Notes under the pieces: generated by a model
Databases searched by the model: none
Told to the model about the DNA's origin: nothing
The model's input: the letters and a program-made list of their open reading frames with translations, nothing else
Shown: piece after piece, positions 1-9,327 of the stretch
How the letters are laid out: each line of letters opens with the position of its first letter
Numbering within the stretch: position 1 is the stretch's first letter
Made by a program: the position numbers and the translations under genes
Source: GCA-2730975 sp937893275
GTDB taxonomy: Bacteria; Verrucomicrobiota; Verrucomicrobiia; Opitutales; Seribacteraceae
Assembly: GCA_963968595.1 (NCBI GenBank)
Contig: CAXAHJ010000009.1
Location: 1-64,000 of the forward strand
Direction of reading: 5' to 3'
DNA length: 64,000 nucleotides

Positions 1-2300
1 TCTCCCATTAGGTGTTCGGGGGTGCTTAGACCACAAAGGTCAGCGAGCGTAGGGTATAGATCGACGAGTTCGGTTAGGGCCGAAGTGCCCATTCCCGCTG
101 TGGTCATGCCAGGTACCGATATGATTAGCGGTACTCGGGCACTGCCCTCGAACAGATCGCTTTTCTGCCACAAGCCATGATGTCCGAGGTGGTAACCATG
201 ATCCGAGAGGAAGACTACTATGGTACTTTCTTTCAGCTTTAATTTCTCAAGGGCATCGAGTACTTGTCCCAGACAGGCGTCCATGAGGGTGGTGGAAGCG
301 TAATAGGCTTGAATGATCTCCTTGCGTTTTTCCATCGAAAGCCCACGTTGGTGGGGACGGTCCGGTAGGGCGGCGAGGGGAATGTCGCTACGGTCGCCCT
401 CTTTTTCGAGGACTGGCTTTATCTTGTTCAACGGGTAGTGTTTGGCGTGATGAGTGGGTGCGACGTAGGGTGTGTGTGGACGATAAAATCCGAGGGCCAT
501 AAAGAATGGTTTCCCGGTTTTTTTGGGGTGGTTCTTCTCGAATAACTTGATGGCCTCCAAGGCGGCTTGGCCATCGGTGTGCTCCTCGTCCTTGGAATCG
601 ACGATTCGCCAGGAAATGGTGCCGCCGTACTTTCCCTTGACGAGGGTTTTGACTGGTTCCAACTGGGTTCTGTCTATGCCGATTGGGTTGACGGTTTCGT
701 GCCAGGAGGCAGCGTCGTCTTCTCCGGGTGTGCCGATTTGGAGAGGTACTCCGTAATGATAGAGTTTGCCTATGCGGGAAACATGGTAGCCGTTATTCTT
801 GAAAAGTTGCGGCAGGGTCACCAGATCGGGATGCCTTTGCCGAAAGTTGCCTGCGTTGGAGAGTACGCCGGTTTGCTCGGGGTAGAGCCCGGTGAGGAAG
901 GATGACCGGCTTGGGTTGCAGACGGAATATTGGCAATAGGCTCGGTCAAAACGTAGACCACTCTTGGCCAATCGGTCGACGTTGGGTGAATGGACCAAGG
1001 GGTGACCATAGCATCCGAGGTCGGCGTTTAGATCGTCCACCGCAACGAAGAGCACGTTCGGTTTTGCCTTGGGCTTTGTGCCCAATGCGGACAGAACATG
1101 AGCATTGCCGATGTTTAACTGGGAGGCCTTTGCCTTGGGCAGAACATATCGAGCGATGGGCTTATGGGTTTCCGCTTCGCTAAGTTGCCAGACATGTGTC
1201 GCGAAACTGTTTATGTGCCGTTGATCGCCTGGCCGGAGGTGGGTCGTTTGAGATAGCTTGCCTTCGAAATTCACCCACTCGAGCCGTAATGTATGAACCG
1301 AGTAATTGTGAACAAAGAATTCGGTTCTCCTGTTGGAGAAACCGGACTGCTCGGCCTTCTTCGATTCGATTGGAAGAGGCTCGACTTCCGTGGCGTTTTC
1401 CGGGGCAAGGCTGACGAGGCCTCGTTCGAAGAGTTTTTGCCAGTCGATAAGGCGTCGAGGCCACTGGAAGGGTGATTTCTCGCCAAGGTCGAAGCCTTTC
1501 ATATGAGGGGATGCTTGTTTGCGTTCGGACGGTTTGCGGTAGACCCATTTTCGTATTCCGAGCACTTCTTCGATCAGCTTGGCGAGGGCGGGATCGTATG
1601 CCTGTAGTTCCTTGCGGGTATTGACGTGGTTGTGCTCGAAGTCGTTCTGGCGGTTCGATCCGTACCAGGACTGTACGCCCTCAGCCCAGTATTCCATTAC
1701 GTTGGAAGCTGCGTAGGTGCCTTTCCAGAGCCCCTTCTTAATGGCTTTGGAGAAAACTTCATCGAGTCGGTTCTGAAAGGTGGAGTCGAGAACGTTCAAT
1801 CCCATTATGTGGAAAGCATGGGCGAACTCGTGGATGAGAATATTTTCGGTTTCGTATGGATCGCCTGGAATCTCAATGAGATTCTCCTCGCCACAACTAA
1901 CGCACGGCCGGTCGCTATCCGGATCTGCTCCCAGTCCTCGAGCTCGCTTGTCCCAATAAAGGTCGGGGTAGAGGTGGGAGTGTTCGGGTACGTCGGTGGT
2001 GTATTCATCACTCGCCATTATGGTTAGGCGAGTTTTGTTGGCGTTCATGATATTCAGCAGGTCGTCACGATTGCCAACAATTTGGCGAATAAGATAGCCC
2101 GCCTCACTCAAGGAATAGTTGGAGACTTTCTTCGACCCGACGATTGAAAAACCGCCTACGACCACACGTTTTTGGTAGAATGCGTCGAGGTCGAGGCGTT
2201 CACGCTCGTCATCTGGAATTGGCTTTACGGTGAGGTCGTCCTTCGCCTCCGTGAAGAGAACGGCAACGAGGGAAAGAAGAAGGAGCAGGATTGTTTTCAT
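1..2300 (-). CDS. Secreted HEXXH peptidase-like / VHL beta-like / sulfatase fusion (C-terminus beyond window)
   Basis: The reading frame is open from the ATG at 2300 to the window edge (about 766 codons); I translated it line by line from 2300 to about 900 and found no frame break. Residues 1-19 form a signal peptide (MKTILLLLLSLVAVLFTEA). An HEFAH zinc motif is at 157-161, with candidate third ligands E203/E207 in MEYWAEG, as in gluzincin-type peptidases. Residues about 327-388 match the VHL beta domain without gaps around the core: W342, S365, H369 and W371 correspond to human VHL W88, S111, H115 and W117, while Y98 is T352. From about residue 411 it is a type I sulfatase (PNVLFVAVDDLN, then the CNPSR formylglycine site at C461), closest in style to iduronate-2-sulfatase-like proteins. 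Substrates are unknown. The next gene upstream (2328) is only 27 bases away on the same strand. Confidence 0.85.
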   Translation of the reverse strand, partial: MKTILLLLLSLVAVLFTEAKDDLTVKPIPDDERERLDLDAFYQKRVVVGGFSIVGSKKVSNYSLSEAGYLIRQIVGNRDDLLNIMNANKTRLTIMASDEYTTDVPEHSHLYPDLYWDKRARGLGADPDSDRPCVSCGEENLIEIPGDPYETENILIHEFAHAFHIMGLNVLDSTFQNRLDEVFSKAIKKGLWKGTYAASNVMEYWAEGVQSWYGSNRQNDFEHNHVNTRKELQAYDPALAKLIEEVLGIRKWVYRKPSERKQASPHMKGFDLGEKSPFQWPRRLIDWQKLFERGLVSLAPENATEVEPLPIESKKAEQSGFSNRRTEFFVHNYSVHTLRLEWVNFEGKLSQTTHLRPGDQRHINSFATHVWQLSEAETHKPIARYVLPKAKASQLNIGNAHVLSALGTKPKAKPNVLFVAVDDLNADLGCYGHPLVHSPNVDRLAKSGLRFDRAYCQYSVCNPSRSSFLTGLYPEQTGVLSNAGNFRQRHPDLVTLPQLFKNNGYHVSRIGKLYHYGVPLQIGTPGEDDAASWHETVNPIGIDRTQLEPVKTLVKGKYGGTISWRIVDSKDEEHTDGQAALEAIKLFEKNHPKKTGKPFFMALGFYRPHTPYVAPTHHAKHYPLNKIKPVLEKEGDRSDIPLAALPDRPHQRGLSMEKRKEIIQAYYASTTLMDACLGQVLDALEKLKLKESTIVVFLSDHGYHLGHHGLWQKSDLFEGSARVPLIISVPGMTTAGMGTSALTELVDLYPTLADLCGLSTPEHLMG

Positions 2301-2327
2301 GGGGTTTGCGCCTTTCAAGAAAGGAAC

Positions 2328-4880
2328 TTACTTGAGAAATGACTCGTGCTTGGGATTTCCACCACTGAGGATGTAGGCGACAAGGTCCTTTATCTCCTCT
2401 TTTTGCATCATGTTCAACAGGCCCGGGGGCATGGGCGAAACGGTGGATGGCCCAATGCTGGCGATGTCTGGACGGTTGACGTTGACTCGCTGATTGGGGT
2501 CGAACATGTCGGTGTTCAAGGTTACGCGGTCACCACTTAAATTAACCACTACGCCAGTCATGGCGTCCCCGTTTTTCATTTTCACGATGGTGGGTACGAA
2601 TTGTTCGTTGATCTCCTTGCTGGGGTTGATGATCTGTTCCAACAGATCGTGGGTCGAGTAACGTCCGCCGGCACCGGTTAGGTCGGGCCCCGTCATGCCT
2701 CCTTCGTTTCCAAAGCGATGGCAGGCGAAGCAACCGCCGGCTGCAAACATTTTGCGACCTTGCTTGAAGTTCCTGCCTTTCAGTTCTGCGGTGGCTTCGC
2801 TTAGCTCTTCCAGTTTCCATGGCTTGACGTATTTCCTGCCGATCATCGACTCGGCCATGATTTCGAACGGTGTCTTGCTCTCGGGTTTCTGGGCTAGCAA
2901 GGTCTTGAAATCCGTTTGTTCCTCCTTGCTCAAACTGGCCACGGCGTCGTTGCGAATAAACTCGATGAACTTGCTGAAACTGGCGCCACCCCGATAATTG
3001 GCGGCCTTGAGGAACCAGTTGAAATAGGACGTTCGCAATTTCTTGTTCCAGCCGGCTTTAAGCATGCGAAGGGAGCGGGCATACTCGATTTGTTCTTCTT
3101 GGGTGGGAGCTGCCAGTAGCAACTCCATTGCTTTTGCTGCCGTGGATGGTGCTTGAAGAAACGTCAAGGTTTCGCAGAGCAACCAGTTCAGGTCGAAGGT
3201 GGGTGCTGGGAAATGAGGGTCCAACTGCTTCACGATCCAGTTGATCGTTGGTTTGTCTGGTTTGCCGAACCGCACGAGGGCGACATGATAGGTTCGGACC
3301 AAGGTCAGGCGTTGCTCCTCGTTCAATTGGTCCCAGTCCACTTGGCCGACGGATTGAAAGATTTTCTTGGCCATGGCCTGATCCAGAGGAGGATCGGTTG
3401 GTTGTCGGTTGGCGGGGTCGATACCCGTCACCTTGGCCAATCCAAGAAGTAGGGCGACGCGCTTGCCATAGTTCTTTTCCTTCAAGGCGCGGTTGGCCCA
3501 CTTTTTGACGGGTTGATGCTGTACTGCCGTAAGGGCTGCCCAGCGCACGAAGCGGTCGCTGTGATCGAGGTGCGGCCAAGCAGCCTTTAGTGCCTTGGGG
3601 TCGGGTCCTTGGTGTAGTTCTTCCAAGTCTCGCCTCAACTGAGTAAGCTCGTTGACCTTTGTTCGGTGTTTCGCCGGTGTCGTGGATTCTTTGCCTGCAT
3701 ATGTGACGCGGTAGAGGCCGGACTGCACTTTTCTACCACCAATAGCGAAGTACATTGCACCGTCCCTTGGGTGAATGATTGCGTCGGATACGGGCAGTGG
3801 ACTACCGGTGACGAAAGTTTCCTTGGTCGCGACGTAGGATGAACCTTCCGGTTTCATGTGGACGGCGTGTATTTTGCCCCAGCTCCAGTCCAGCAGGTAC
3901 ATGGCTTTTTGGTATTTTGCAGGAAACTTCGCCCCATAGCCAAAGGTTACGCCGGTCGGCGAACCCGGGCCCACGTTGATGACTGGCGGAAGGGTGTCGG
4001 GATAGAATTCCGGTCGCTTGCCGGTGCCGTTGCGCCAGCCCCACATCGACCCGCTGGTGACGTGGCACACGCGGGTGGGTCGATACCACGAAGTGTTGAA
4101 GTCATATTCCATGTCGGCGTCGTAGGTGAACAAGTCACCTGCCTTGTTGAAGGCGCCGTCAAAGATATTGCGATAGCCGGATGACACGATTTCCCAGTCT
4201 TTTCCGTCGGGAGAAATCTTGTATATGATTCCTCCCGGCGCCAAGCGACCGCGGTTGTGTCCTCGCCCATCGGGCATGCGTGGCAGCAGGTGGTCTTCTC
4301 CCCAATGCAAAGGGACCCGTGATGCGTCCGCCTCGATCGGTGTAGTGTTGTTTCCGGTGATTAGGTAAATGGATTTGCCGTCGGGTGCCAACAACACTGC
4401 ATGAATGCCATGATCGCCGCGGGCCGTCATGCCGCGCAATTTTTCCACTTTGTCCAGTTGGTCGTCGCCGTTCGAGTCGGTCACGCGGTACAAGCCGCTC
4501 TCCATTTTTCGCTCGTAATCGTTGATTCCAACATAGAGTGCTCCGAAGGCCCAAAGCAAACCATTGGCGGCGCGTATTTTGGCCGGCACCTTCTCGATGT
4601 CCTTGGCTTGCAGGGGTTGGCTCGCAGATGGAGCGGGGAAACGATAAAGGCCGCCGAACTGATCGCTTGCAATTATGCGCCCCTTGCCGTCCACGCATAG
4701 GTTGACCCAAGAGCCCTGTTCTGCTTTCGGTACGGTGTAGAGCAATTCCACTTGGAACCCTTTTGGGACACTGAGTTTATCGACTGGCGTCGCCGTTGCC
4801 TCGAACTGAGCTTGGGCGGAGCATATGGTCGCGCAGACCGAGATGAAAATGAATGATAGTAGACGAAAAGATGAGTTCAT
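2328..4880 (-). CDS. PVC-type membrane/periplasmic beta-propeller cytochrome c (heme-binding CxxCH)
   Basis: This 850-residue exported protein has a signal peptide (MNSSFRLLSFIFISVCATIC...), an N-terminal six-bladed-propeller region like soluble glucose/sorbosone dehydrogenases (VDGKGRIIASDQ, GHNRGRLAPGG), a helical HEAT-like middle, and a C-terminal c-type heme domain with CFACH at 717-721 followed by GPDLTGAGGR and an IINPSKEI segment typical of the PVC heme-binding family (TIGR02603-like). The likely role is periplasmic oxidation of a sugar or alcohol with electron transfer to the heme; the substrate cannot be read from sequence. I chose the ATG at 4880, which starts the signal peptide, over an in-frame TTG four codons upstream. 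It sits between the sulfatase fusion and a DUF1501 gene on the same strand. Confidence 0.85.
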   Translation of the reverse strand: MNSSFRLLSFIFISVCATICSAQAQFEATATPVDKLSVPKGFQVELLYTVPKAEQGSWVNLCVDGKGRIIASDQFGGLYRFPAPSASQPLQAKDIEKVPAKIRAANGLLWAFGALYVGINDYERKMESGLYRVTDSNGDDQLDKVEKLRGMTARGDHGIHAVLLAPDGKSIYLITGNNTTPIEADASRVPLHWGEDHLLPRMPDGRGHNRGRLAPGGIIYKISPDGKDWEIVSSGYRNIFDGAFNKAGDLFTYDADMEYDFNTSWYRPTRVCHVTSGSMWGWRNGTGKRPEFYPDTLPPVINVGPGSPTGVTFGYGAKFPAKYQKAMYLLDWSWGKIHAVHMKPEGSSYVATKETFVTGSPLPVSDAIIHPRDGAMYFAIGGRKVQSGLYRVTYAGKESTTPAKHRTKVNELTQLRRDLEELHQGPDPKALKAAWPHLDHSDRFVRWAALTAVQHQPVKKWANRALKEKNYGKRVALLLGLAKVTGIDPANRQPTDPPLDQAMAKKIFQSVGQVDWDQLNEEQRLTLVRTYHVALVRFGKPDKPTINWIVKQLDPHFPAPTFDLNWLLCETLTFLQAPSTAAKAMELLLAAPTQEEQIEYARSLRMLKAGWNKKLRTSYFNWFLKAANYRGGASFSKFIEFIRNDAVASLSKEEQTDFKTLLAQKPESKTPFEIMAESMIGRKYVKPWKLEELSEATAELKGRNFKQGRKMFAAGGCFACHRFGNEGGMTGPDLTGAGGRYSTHDLLEQIINPSKEINEQFVPTIVKMKNGDAMTGVVVNLSGDRVTLNTDMFDPNQRVNVNRPDIASIGPSTVSPMPPGLLNMMQKEEIKDLVAYILSGGNPKHESFLK

Positions 4881-4972
4881 AAGGGAGTGCAAGTTAGGAA
4901 AAATATAATTCTCGGCAAACTTTTCCTCTCCTTTTAAGAGAGGTTACCTTGAGGCAAGGCTCGGTTTCGAAT

Positions 4973-6343
4973 CTAGATCAGCTCCCGCAGGGGCTGAATG
5001 TCCGAGTCGACCAAGTAGTGGGGGCGTCCGGAAACGTCAGTGACAGTATTGGCACGCGGATCCACTCCGAGACAGTGGTAGAGAGTGGAAAATACCTCTT
5101 GGAATTTCACTGGTCGATCGACTATTTCCCCGCCTTGCTTGTCGGTGCTGCCGATCACTTGACCGTGGCGCATGCCACCTCCTGCAAGCAATGCGAAGGA
5201 TGTCTGAGACCAATGGTCGCGACTGTTGTTCTTATTTAATTTTGGCGTGCGACCGAACTCGCCCCACACCACGACCGACACGTCTTTGTCCATTCCTCTA
5301 TCGTGTAAATCGGTTATAAGGGCAGACAGACCTTGATCCAGTAATGGGAACTCTTCACGGGAACGTGGGTAATTCATCCCGTCACCTCCGTGCCAGTCCC
5401 AGCGAGCATAGTTCATGGATATCACTCGGGCGCCTGCTTCGACCAACCTGCGGGCTACGCAGAAGTTGCGGATCATCTTGGGTGCGCCGTCACGCTGGTA
5501 GGTGGGGTCGTTGACGCCATAGCGTTCCACCACCTTTGGGTCTTCCTTGGAAAGATCGAGGGCATCAGCAAGCCCTGTATCGGAGAGAATCCCCAATGCT
5601 TGTTTGTTATAGGAGTCCAATCCCTCCATCTGACCTTGAAAGTCAGCATCGCGGCGAAATTTGTCTATTGATGAACGAAGTCCTTCTCTATGAGTAAGTC
5701 GATCTAGGCTTACTCCCTCCAAGGTCATGTCGGACACCCTCTTGTTGGGGTCTTTGTCTACCAATTGCATAGGGGCATGACCGGTGCCGATAAATCCTCC
5801 ACCTCCCGTTTTACTCCAACCAGCTCCCGTCGGGTAGACCAGAGAAACGTTTGCAGGTGTCCCCGAGTGGTTGCCTTGTATTTTGGAAATCCAAGAACCC
5901 CAGTTTGGCCATCCCCCGGCAGGCGCAAGGTTGGCATCGCGCTTTTTGTGCCCCGTCATGCATTGGTAGGAACTGTGAGCGCCTTCCGAGTCGCAAATGG
6001 AGCGAATAATTGAAAACTTGTCGCCCAATTTCGCTAATCTCGGAAACAGTTCGCAGATCTGCATTCCGGGTGCGTTCGTGGAAATCGGACTGAATTCGCC
6101 TCGCACTTCACTTGGTGAATCGGGTTTGAGGTCAAACATATCCAAGTGCGACGGACCACCCGGAAGAAATACGTTGATTACTGCTTTTTGAGAACTTCCC
6201 AGACCCTGCTTGGCTTCTAGATTCAGCAACTGCCCCAGCGACAGCCCACCTGCTGCCATTCCTCCCACTTTCAGGAAGTCGCGACGAGAAACTCCGTCGC
6301 AATGCGAGCGGCCATTGTTAAAAAGACCTAGTACATTTAGCAT
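4973..6343 (-). CDS. DUF1501 protein, Tat-exported
   Basis: A 456-residue DUF1501 family member (alkaline-phosphatase/sulfatase-like fold). A twin-arginine signal is visible (VSRRDFLKVGG at about 20-30, followed by a hydrophobic stretch). Family motifs include FLPGGPSHLDMFDLKP near residue 60, the SSYQCMTGHK region and VVWGEFGRTPK near 360. In PVC bacteria DUF1501 genes usually sit next to DUF1549/DUF1553 cytochromes; here the downstream partner is instead the propeller cytochrome at 2328-4880, 92 bases away. The family is widespread but its reaction is not established. The start ATG at 6343 gives the usual length and N-terminus. Confidence 0.9.
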   Translation of the reverse strand: MLNVLGLFNNGRSHCDGVSRRDFLKVGGMAAGGLSLGQLLNLEAKQGLGSSQKAVINVFLPGGPSHLDMFDLKPDSPSEVRGEFSPISTNAPGMQICELFPRLAKLGDKFSIIRSICDSEGAHSSYQCMTGHKKRDANLAPAGGWPNWGSWISKIQGNHSGTPANVSLVYPTGAGWSKTGGGGFIGTGHAPMQLVDKDPNKRVSDMTLEGVSLDRLTHREGLRSSIDKFRRDADFQGQMEGLDSYNKQALGILSDTGLADALDLSKEDPKVVERYGVNDPTYQRDGAPKMIRNFCVARRLVEAGARVISMNYARWDWHGGDGMNYPRSREEFPLLDQGLSALITDLHDRGMDKDVSVVVWGEFGRTPKLNKNNSRDHWSQTSFALLAGGGMRHGQVIGSTDKQGGEIVDRPVKFQEVFSTLYHCLGVDPRANTVTDVSGRPHYLVDSDIQPLRELI

Positions 6344-6476
6344 ACTTAATAAATATACATTTAAAAATAATCCGGAAAGCCTGTTTTTCCTAGTCTAAAA
6401 TTGACTTTACCCGCAGATTTTAATTTGAAGTTTATTTAGTATTGCTGGAATTCCTCATCATGCTTCAGCTAGCCAT

Positions 6477-7445
6477 ATGAACAATTTACGAGCTGCATCC
6501 GTTCAGTTTCAGCATGTGCCTGGAGACAAGGAGGCGAATCTTGCGACCATCCGGTCCTTCGCGGCAAAGGCCTCCGCGGAAAAGGTCGATCTATTGGTTT
6601 TTCCCGAGATGTGCCTCACTGGTTATTGGCATGTCAGGAACTTGCCCCGTGAGGAGATCGATGCCCTCGCAGAACCAGTTCCCTCCGGTCCATCCACTGA
6701 AGCCTTGCTTTCCCTTGCCTCCGAATGCGGTATGACGATCGGGGCCGGTTTGATTGAGAGAGGGAAGGATGGGGATCTCTACAATACTTACGTCGTGGCC
6801 ATGCCCGACGGCCGAACTGTTAGTCATCGCAAGCTGCATACCTTTATCAGCGAGCACATGAACTCAGGATCCGAGTACACGGTGTTCGATCTGCCCGACG
6901 GGACCAAGGCAGGCATTCTTATCTGCTATGATTGCAACCTAGGTGAAAACGTAAGGGCTACTGCCTTACAGGGAGCGGAAGTGTTGCTGGCTCCGCATCA
7001 GACCGGAGGTTGCGATACTCCTAGCCCGCGTTGCATGGGTGCTATAGATCTAGACCTTTGGGAACGTAGATCCGAGGATACGGCCGCTATCGAGACCGAG
7101 TTCAAGGGCCCCAAGGGTCGCGAATGGTTGATGAAGTGGCTACCCGCCCGGGCCCACGACAATGGGATTTTCCTTATTTTCAGCAACGGCGTCGGGCGAG
7201 ACGACGACGAGGTGCGTACGGGCAATGCAATGATCCTAGATCCTTACGGAGACGTTCTTGCCGAAACTTGGAAGGCAGGGGACGATATGGTCGTGGCCGA
7301 CCTAGACCCGGAGGTTCGCAAGATGTGTACGGGCGTTCGTTGGATTCGGAGTCGACGTCCGGAGTTGTATGATCTTCTAGCCGAACGCACAGGTCGTGAG
7401 CGCGACATTCGTCATGTTCGTTTCACCCGCGAGGATGAGGATTAG
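6477..7445 (+). CDS. Nitrilase-superfamily (carbon-nitrogen) hydrolase, cytosolic
   Basis: A 322-residue amidase of the nitrilase superfamily. The catalytic triad is complete: E44 (VFPEMCLTGY), K119 (SHRKLHTF) and C150 (ILICYDCNLGENVR), followed by the GAEVLLAPHQ strand. There is no signal peptide, so it should act in the cytoplasm on a small amide or carbamoyl compound; the substrate cannot be predicted. It is transcribed divergently from the DUF1501 gene across 133 bases that probably contain both promoters. A second, secreted member of this superfamily is encoded at 12536-13867. Confidence 0.9.
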   Translation: MNNLRAASVQFQHVPGDKEANLATIRSFAAKASAEKVDLLVFPEMCLTGYWHVRNLPREEIDALAEPVPSGPSTEALLSLASECGMTIGAGLIERGKDGDLYNTYVVAMPDGRTVSHRKLHTFISEHMNSGSEYTVFDLPDGTKAGILICYDCNLGENVRATALQGAEVLLAPHQTGGCDTPSPRCMGAIDLDLWERRSEDTAAIETEFKGPKGREWLMKWLPARAHDNGIFLIFSNGVGRDDDEVRTGNAMILDPYGDVLAETWKAGDDMVVADLDPEVRKMCTGVRWIRSRRPELYDLLAERTGRERDIRHVRFTREDED

Positions 7446-7468
7446 ATAGCTTCGTTGATCCGTTTAGC

Positions 7469-8260
7469 CTAGTCTGCGTAACCCGTGGTGGTGTTTGCGA
7501 TCACTCCCGCCTTGTAGGTTCTGCGAACCGAAGGTAGCCCGTTTTCGTCCCATTCTATCCATTCTCCATTACGTAAGCCATTTGCATAAATGCCTTCGTG
7601 CTTCCGAAGTTTCATCGGATTGGTGGGGATGATTTCGCCGCTACCTGTGATAATAGATGGATTGGTCGAGGAAACCCACTCCTTCGCCTGGCCGTTGGCC
7701 TTGCCACGCTTGAAGTTTCGTTGCCAATACTTAGCCCCATTTGCATACCAAAAGCTAACGATGCCTTCGAGGTCACCATTTACCCTACGGCCTTCGAACC
7801 GCTTGCGACCGTTGACGTGATAGCCAACGCAAAGACCATTGCCGTTAACGATTTTGGTTGGACTGGGTTCTCCCGTTGGTTTCCAACCGGTGCCAGTAAT
7901 CATTTTGCCATCCTTCATAATGAAGTCGTATTGCTTTTGACCGTTCTCGTACCACCGGTTCCACGGACCGTTTTGTTTGCCATCCTTATAGTGGATCAAA
8001 TCATCGATCTTCCCGTTGGCGTGCATCTTCTTTGACCATCCTTCATAAAGAGTCTGTCGATCGGGTGAGTACAGCAATCGTTCTCCGTCTTTTGTCGATA
8101 CGTGGATTCTTTCCGCCGGCATTGCCAATATCAATACTTCTGCCACCTTTTTGGCATCGGAAAGGTCGGGCCATGGTTCGTTGTTTTCCTTTTGTTGCTG
8201 AGACCAAACGGTGGTAAAGCCCAAGAGGGCAATCAAGGAAACGAGTGATAACTTGCCCAC
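7469..8260 (-). CDS. Secreted YwqK/MORN-type repeat protein
   Basis: The product (about 263 residues) has an N-terminal hydrophobic signal (KLSLVSLIALLGFTTVWS) and then repeated units of about 22 residues with the pattern Y-x-N-G-x-[KL]-x-x-x-x-x-x-x-G-K-x-x-G: WYENGQKQY, YHVNGRKRF, WYANGAKYW, IYANGLRNGEWIEWDENG. This is the YwqK/MORN-2 beta-hairpin repeat, often annotated 'toxin-antitoxin system YwqK family antitoxin' although many members are secreted or membrane-associated. I place the start at the GTG at 8260, 16 bases after the stop of the upstream gene, because longer versions would read through that gene in another frame and carry no signal peptide at the N-terminus. Function unknown. 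Confidence 0.7.
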   Translation of the reverse strand: MGKLSLVSLIALLGFTTVWSQQQKENNEPWPDLSDAKKVAEVLILAMPAERIHVSTKDGERLLYSPDRQTLYEGWSKKMHANGKIDDLIHYKDGKQNGPWNRWYENGQKQYDFIMKDGKMITGTGWKPTGEPSPTKIVNGNGLCVGYHVNGRKRFEGRRVNGDLEGIVSFWYANGAKYWQRNFKRGKANGQAKEWVSSTNPSIITGSGEIIPTNPMKLRKHEGIYANGLRNGEWIEWDENGLPSVRRTYKAGVIANTTTGYAD

Positions 8261-8276
8261 GCCTTTAAAGATATAT

Positions 8277-8582
8277 TTAATCCCCCGCCGAGCAGGTGAC
8301 GTCTTCGCAGGTTCCTTCGAGATCTTTACCTTCGATGCCGAGTAGGGCGGTGCGTACGGCAACTCCTGCGTTGACGGAAGCCGTGAGATCGATGGTCGCC
8401 TCGACGGTTGCCTCGGGAATGCCTGCCGCAAGCGCCTTTTCGATCCGCCCGCCCGAGCAGTAACCGCAACCTCGCGTGATTGTTACCGCCAATCCTATGA
8501 GGTGTTTTTCTCGCGAGCTCAAATGCTCACTGGCGTTTGTCTTTTCCAAGGCGTCAATGGAATGGAGCGTGTCTAGTTTCAT
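8277..8582 (-). CDS. Carboxymuconolactone decarboxylase / AhpD-like protein
   Basis: A 101-residue all-helical protein of the CMD/AhpD family. The redox-active pair is visible in TRGCGYCSGGRIEKALAAG (C-x-x-C), followed by the typical helical segment ending in ASVNAGVAVRTALLG. Such proteins act as alkylhydroperoxidase-like thiol peroxidases or as gamma-carboxymuconolactone decarboxylases; the CxxC favours a redox role. The usual histidine after CxxC is replaced here by S-G-G-R. A Cys-containing tail (TCEDVTCSAGD) is extra. It is the first gene of a probable two-gene unit with the YwqK-type gene downstream. Confidence 0.8.
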   Translation of the reverse strand: MKLDTLHSIDALEKTNASEHLSSREKHLIGLAVTITRGCGYCSGGRIEKALAAGIPEATVEATIDLTASVNAGVAVRTALLGIEGKDLEGTCEDVTCSAGD

Positions 8583-8755
8583 ATTGTTCTTGTTCTTACT
8601 TTTCTTAACAACCTAGTCAACGATTGACCCACTAGTTTTCAAATCATGGCTTTTGAACTTAAATAGAGAATCCCATTAAACAAGTGGTCAGGGGATTCTT
8701 TCCCGGCTTCACGATAGGCTTGCATGTACTGAAGATAGAAATCATCATAGTTTTC

Positions 8756-9202
8756 ATGAGAATTTTCATCGCATTGACCGCCTTAATGGTGATTTCACAC
8801 AACCTTTTGGGTAAGGAACCGACCAAGGAAGAACTTTTCAAGAGTTTCGAAGCGTCTATGAAGAACGTTCGGTTTTCCGGTCACTTTACGGTTACGGGAA
8901 AGGACTTGGTCCCGGCGAAAGAAACTTACGAAATTCAAAATGTCCAAAAATTGGGAGATGGTGATCTCTGGGTCTTCACTGCCCGAGTGAAATACGGAGG
9001 TAAAGACGTTACCTTGCCAATGCCTCTACCCGTAAAGTGGGTTGGTAGAATCCCGGTAATCACGATGGACAAATTGAACCTACCCGGTCTCGGAACTTTC
9101 AGTGCCCACGTTGTGATCGATGGCGGCAAGTATGCGGGAACTTGGGCTCATGGTAAGGTTGGTGGTCACCTCTACGGCACCATTTCGAAGATGGAAAAGT
9201 GA
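8756..9202 (+). CDS. Small secreted protein of unknown function
   Basis: About 148 residues, starting at the ATG at 8756, where the signal peptide begins (MRIFIALTALMVISHNLLG). The mature part is beta-rich: FSGHFTVTGKD, YEIQNVQKLGDGDLWVFTARVKYGG, LPVKWVGRIPVITMD, YAGTWAHGKVGGHLYGTI. The last segment resembles a lipocalin-like or avidin-like 'GTW...G.L.G.I' edge, but I do not recognise a named family. An upstream in-frame ATG (8684) is possible but would hide the signal peptide. It precedes another exported protein (9328) on the same strand. Confidence 0.7.
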   Translation: MRIFIALTALMVISHNLLGKEPTKEELFKSFEASMKNVRFSGHFTVTGKDLVPAKETYEIQNVQKLGDGDLWVFTARVKYGGKDVTLPMPLPVKWVGRIPVITMDKLNLPGLGTFSAHVVIDGGKYAGTWAHGKVGGHLYGTISKMEK

Positions 9203-9327
9203 CGGAAAGACAGCGAATGACGTAACCTTTATTCGGTTTGGGCTGTATTAACAATTGGTTTATCACTCTAGAAAATCGATCTAATTTCACAACTGTTCCG
9301 CAAGAATCCCAAAATAAGAAGATAATC

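Noticed and set aside
4881..4892. TTG start at 4892 for the PVC cytochrome
   Set aside because: The ATG at 4880 directly begins a normal signal peptide; the four added residues have no support.
7469..8431. Longer version of the YwqK-type protein starting at 8431
   Set aside because: The extra N-terminus reads through the CMD gene in another frame and lacks any domain; the GTG at 8260 starts a signal peptide.
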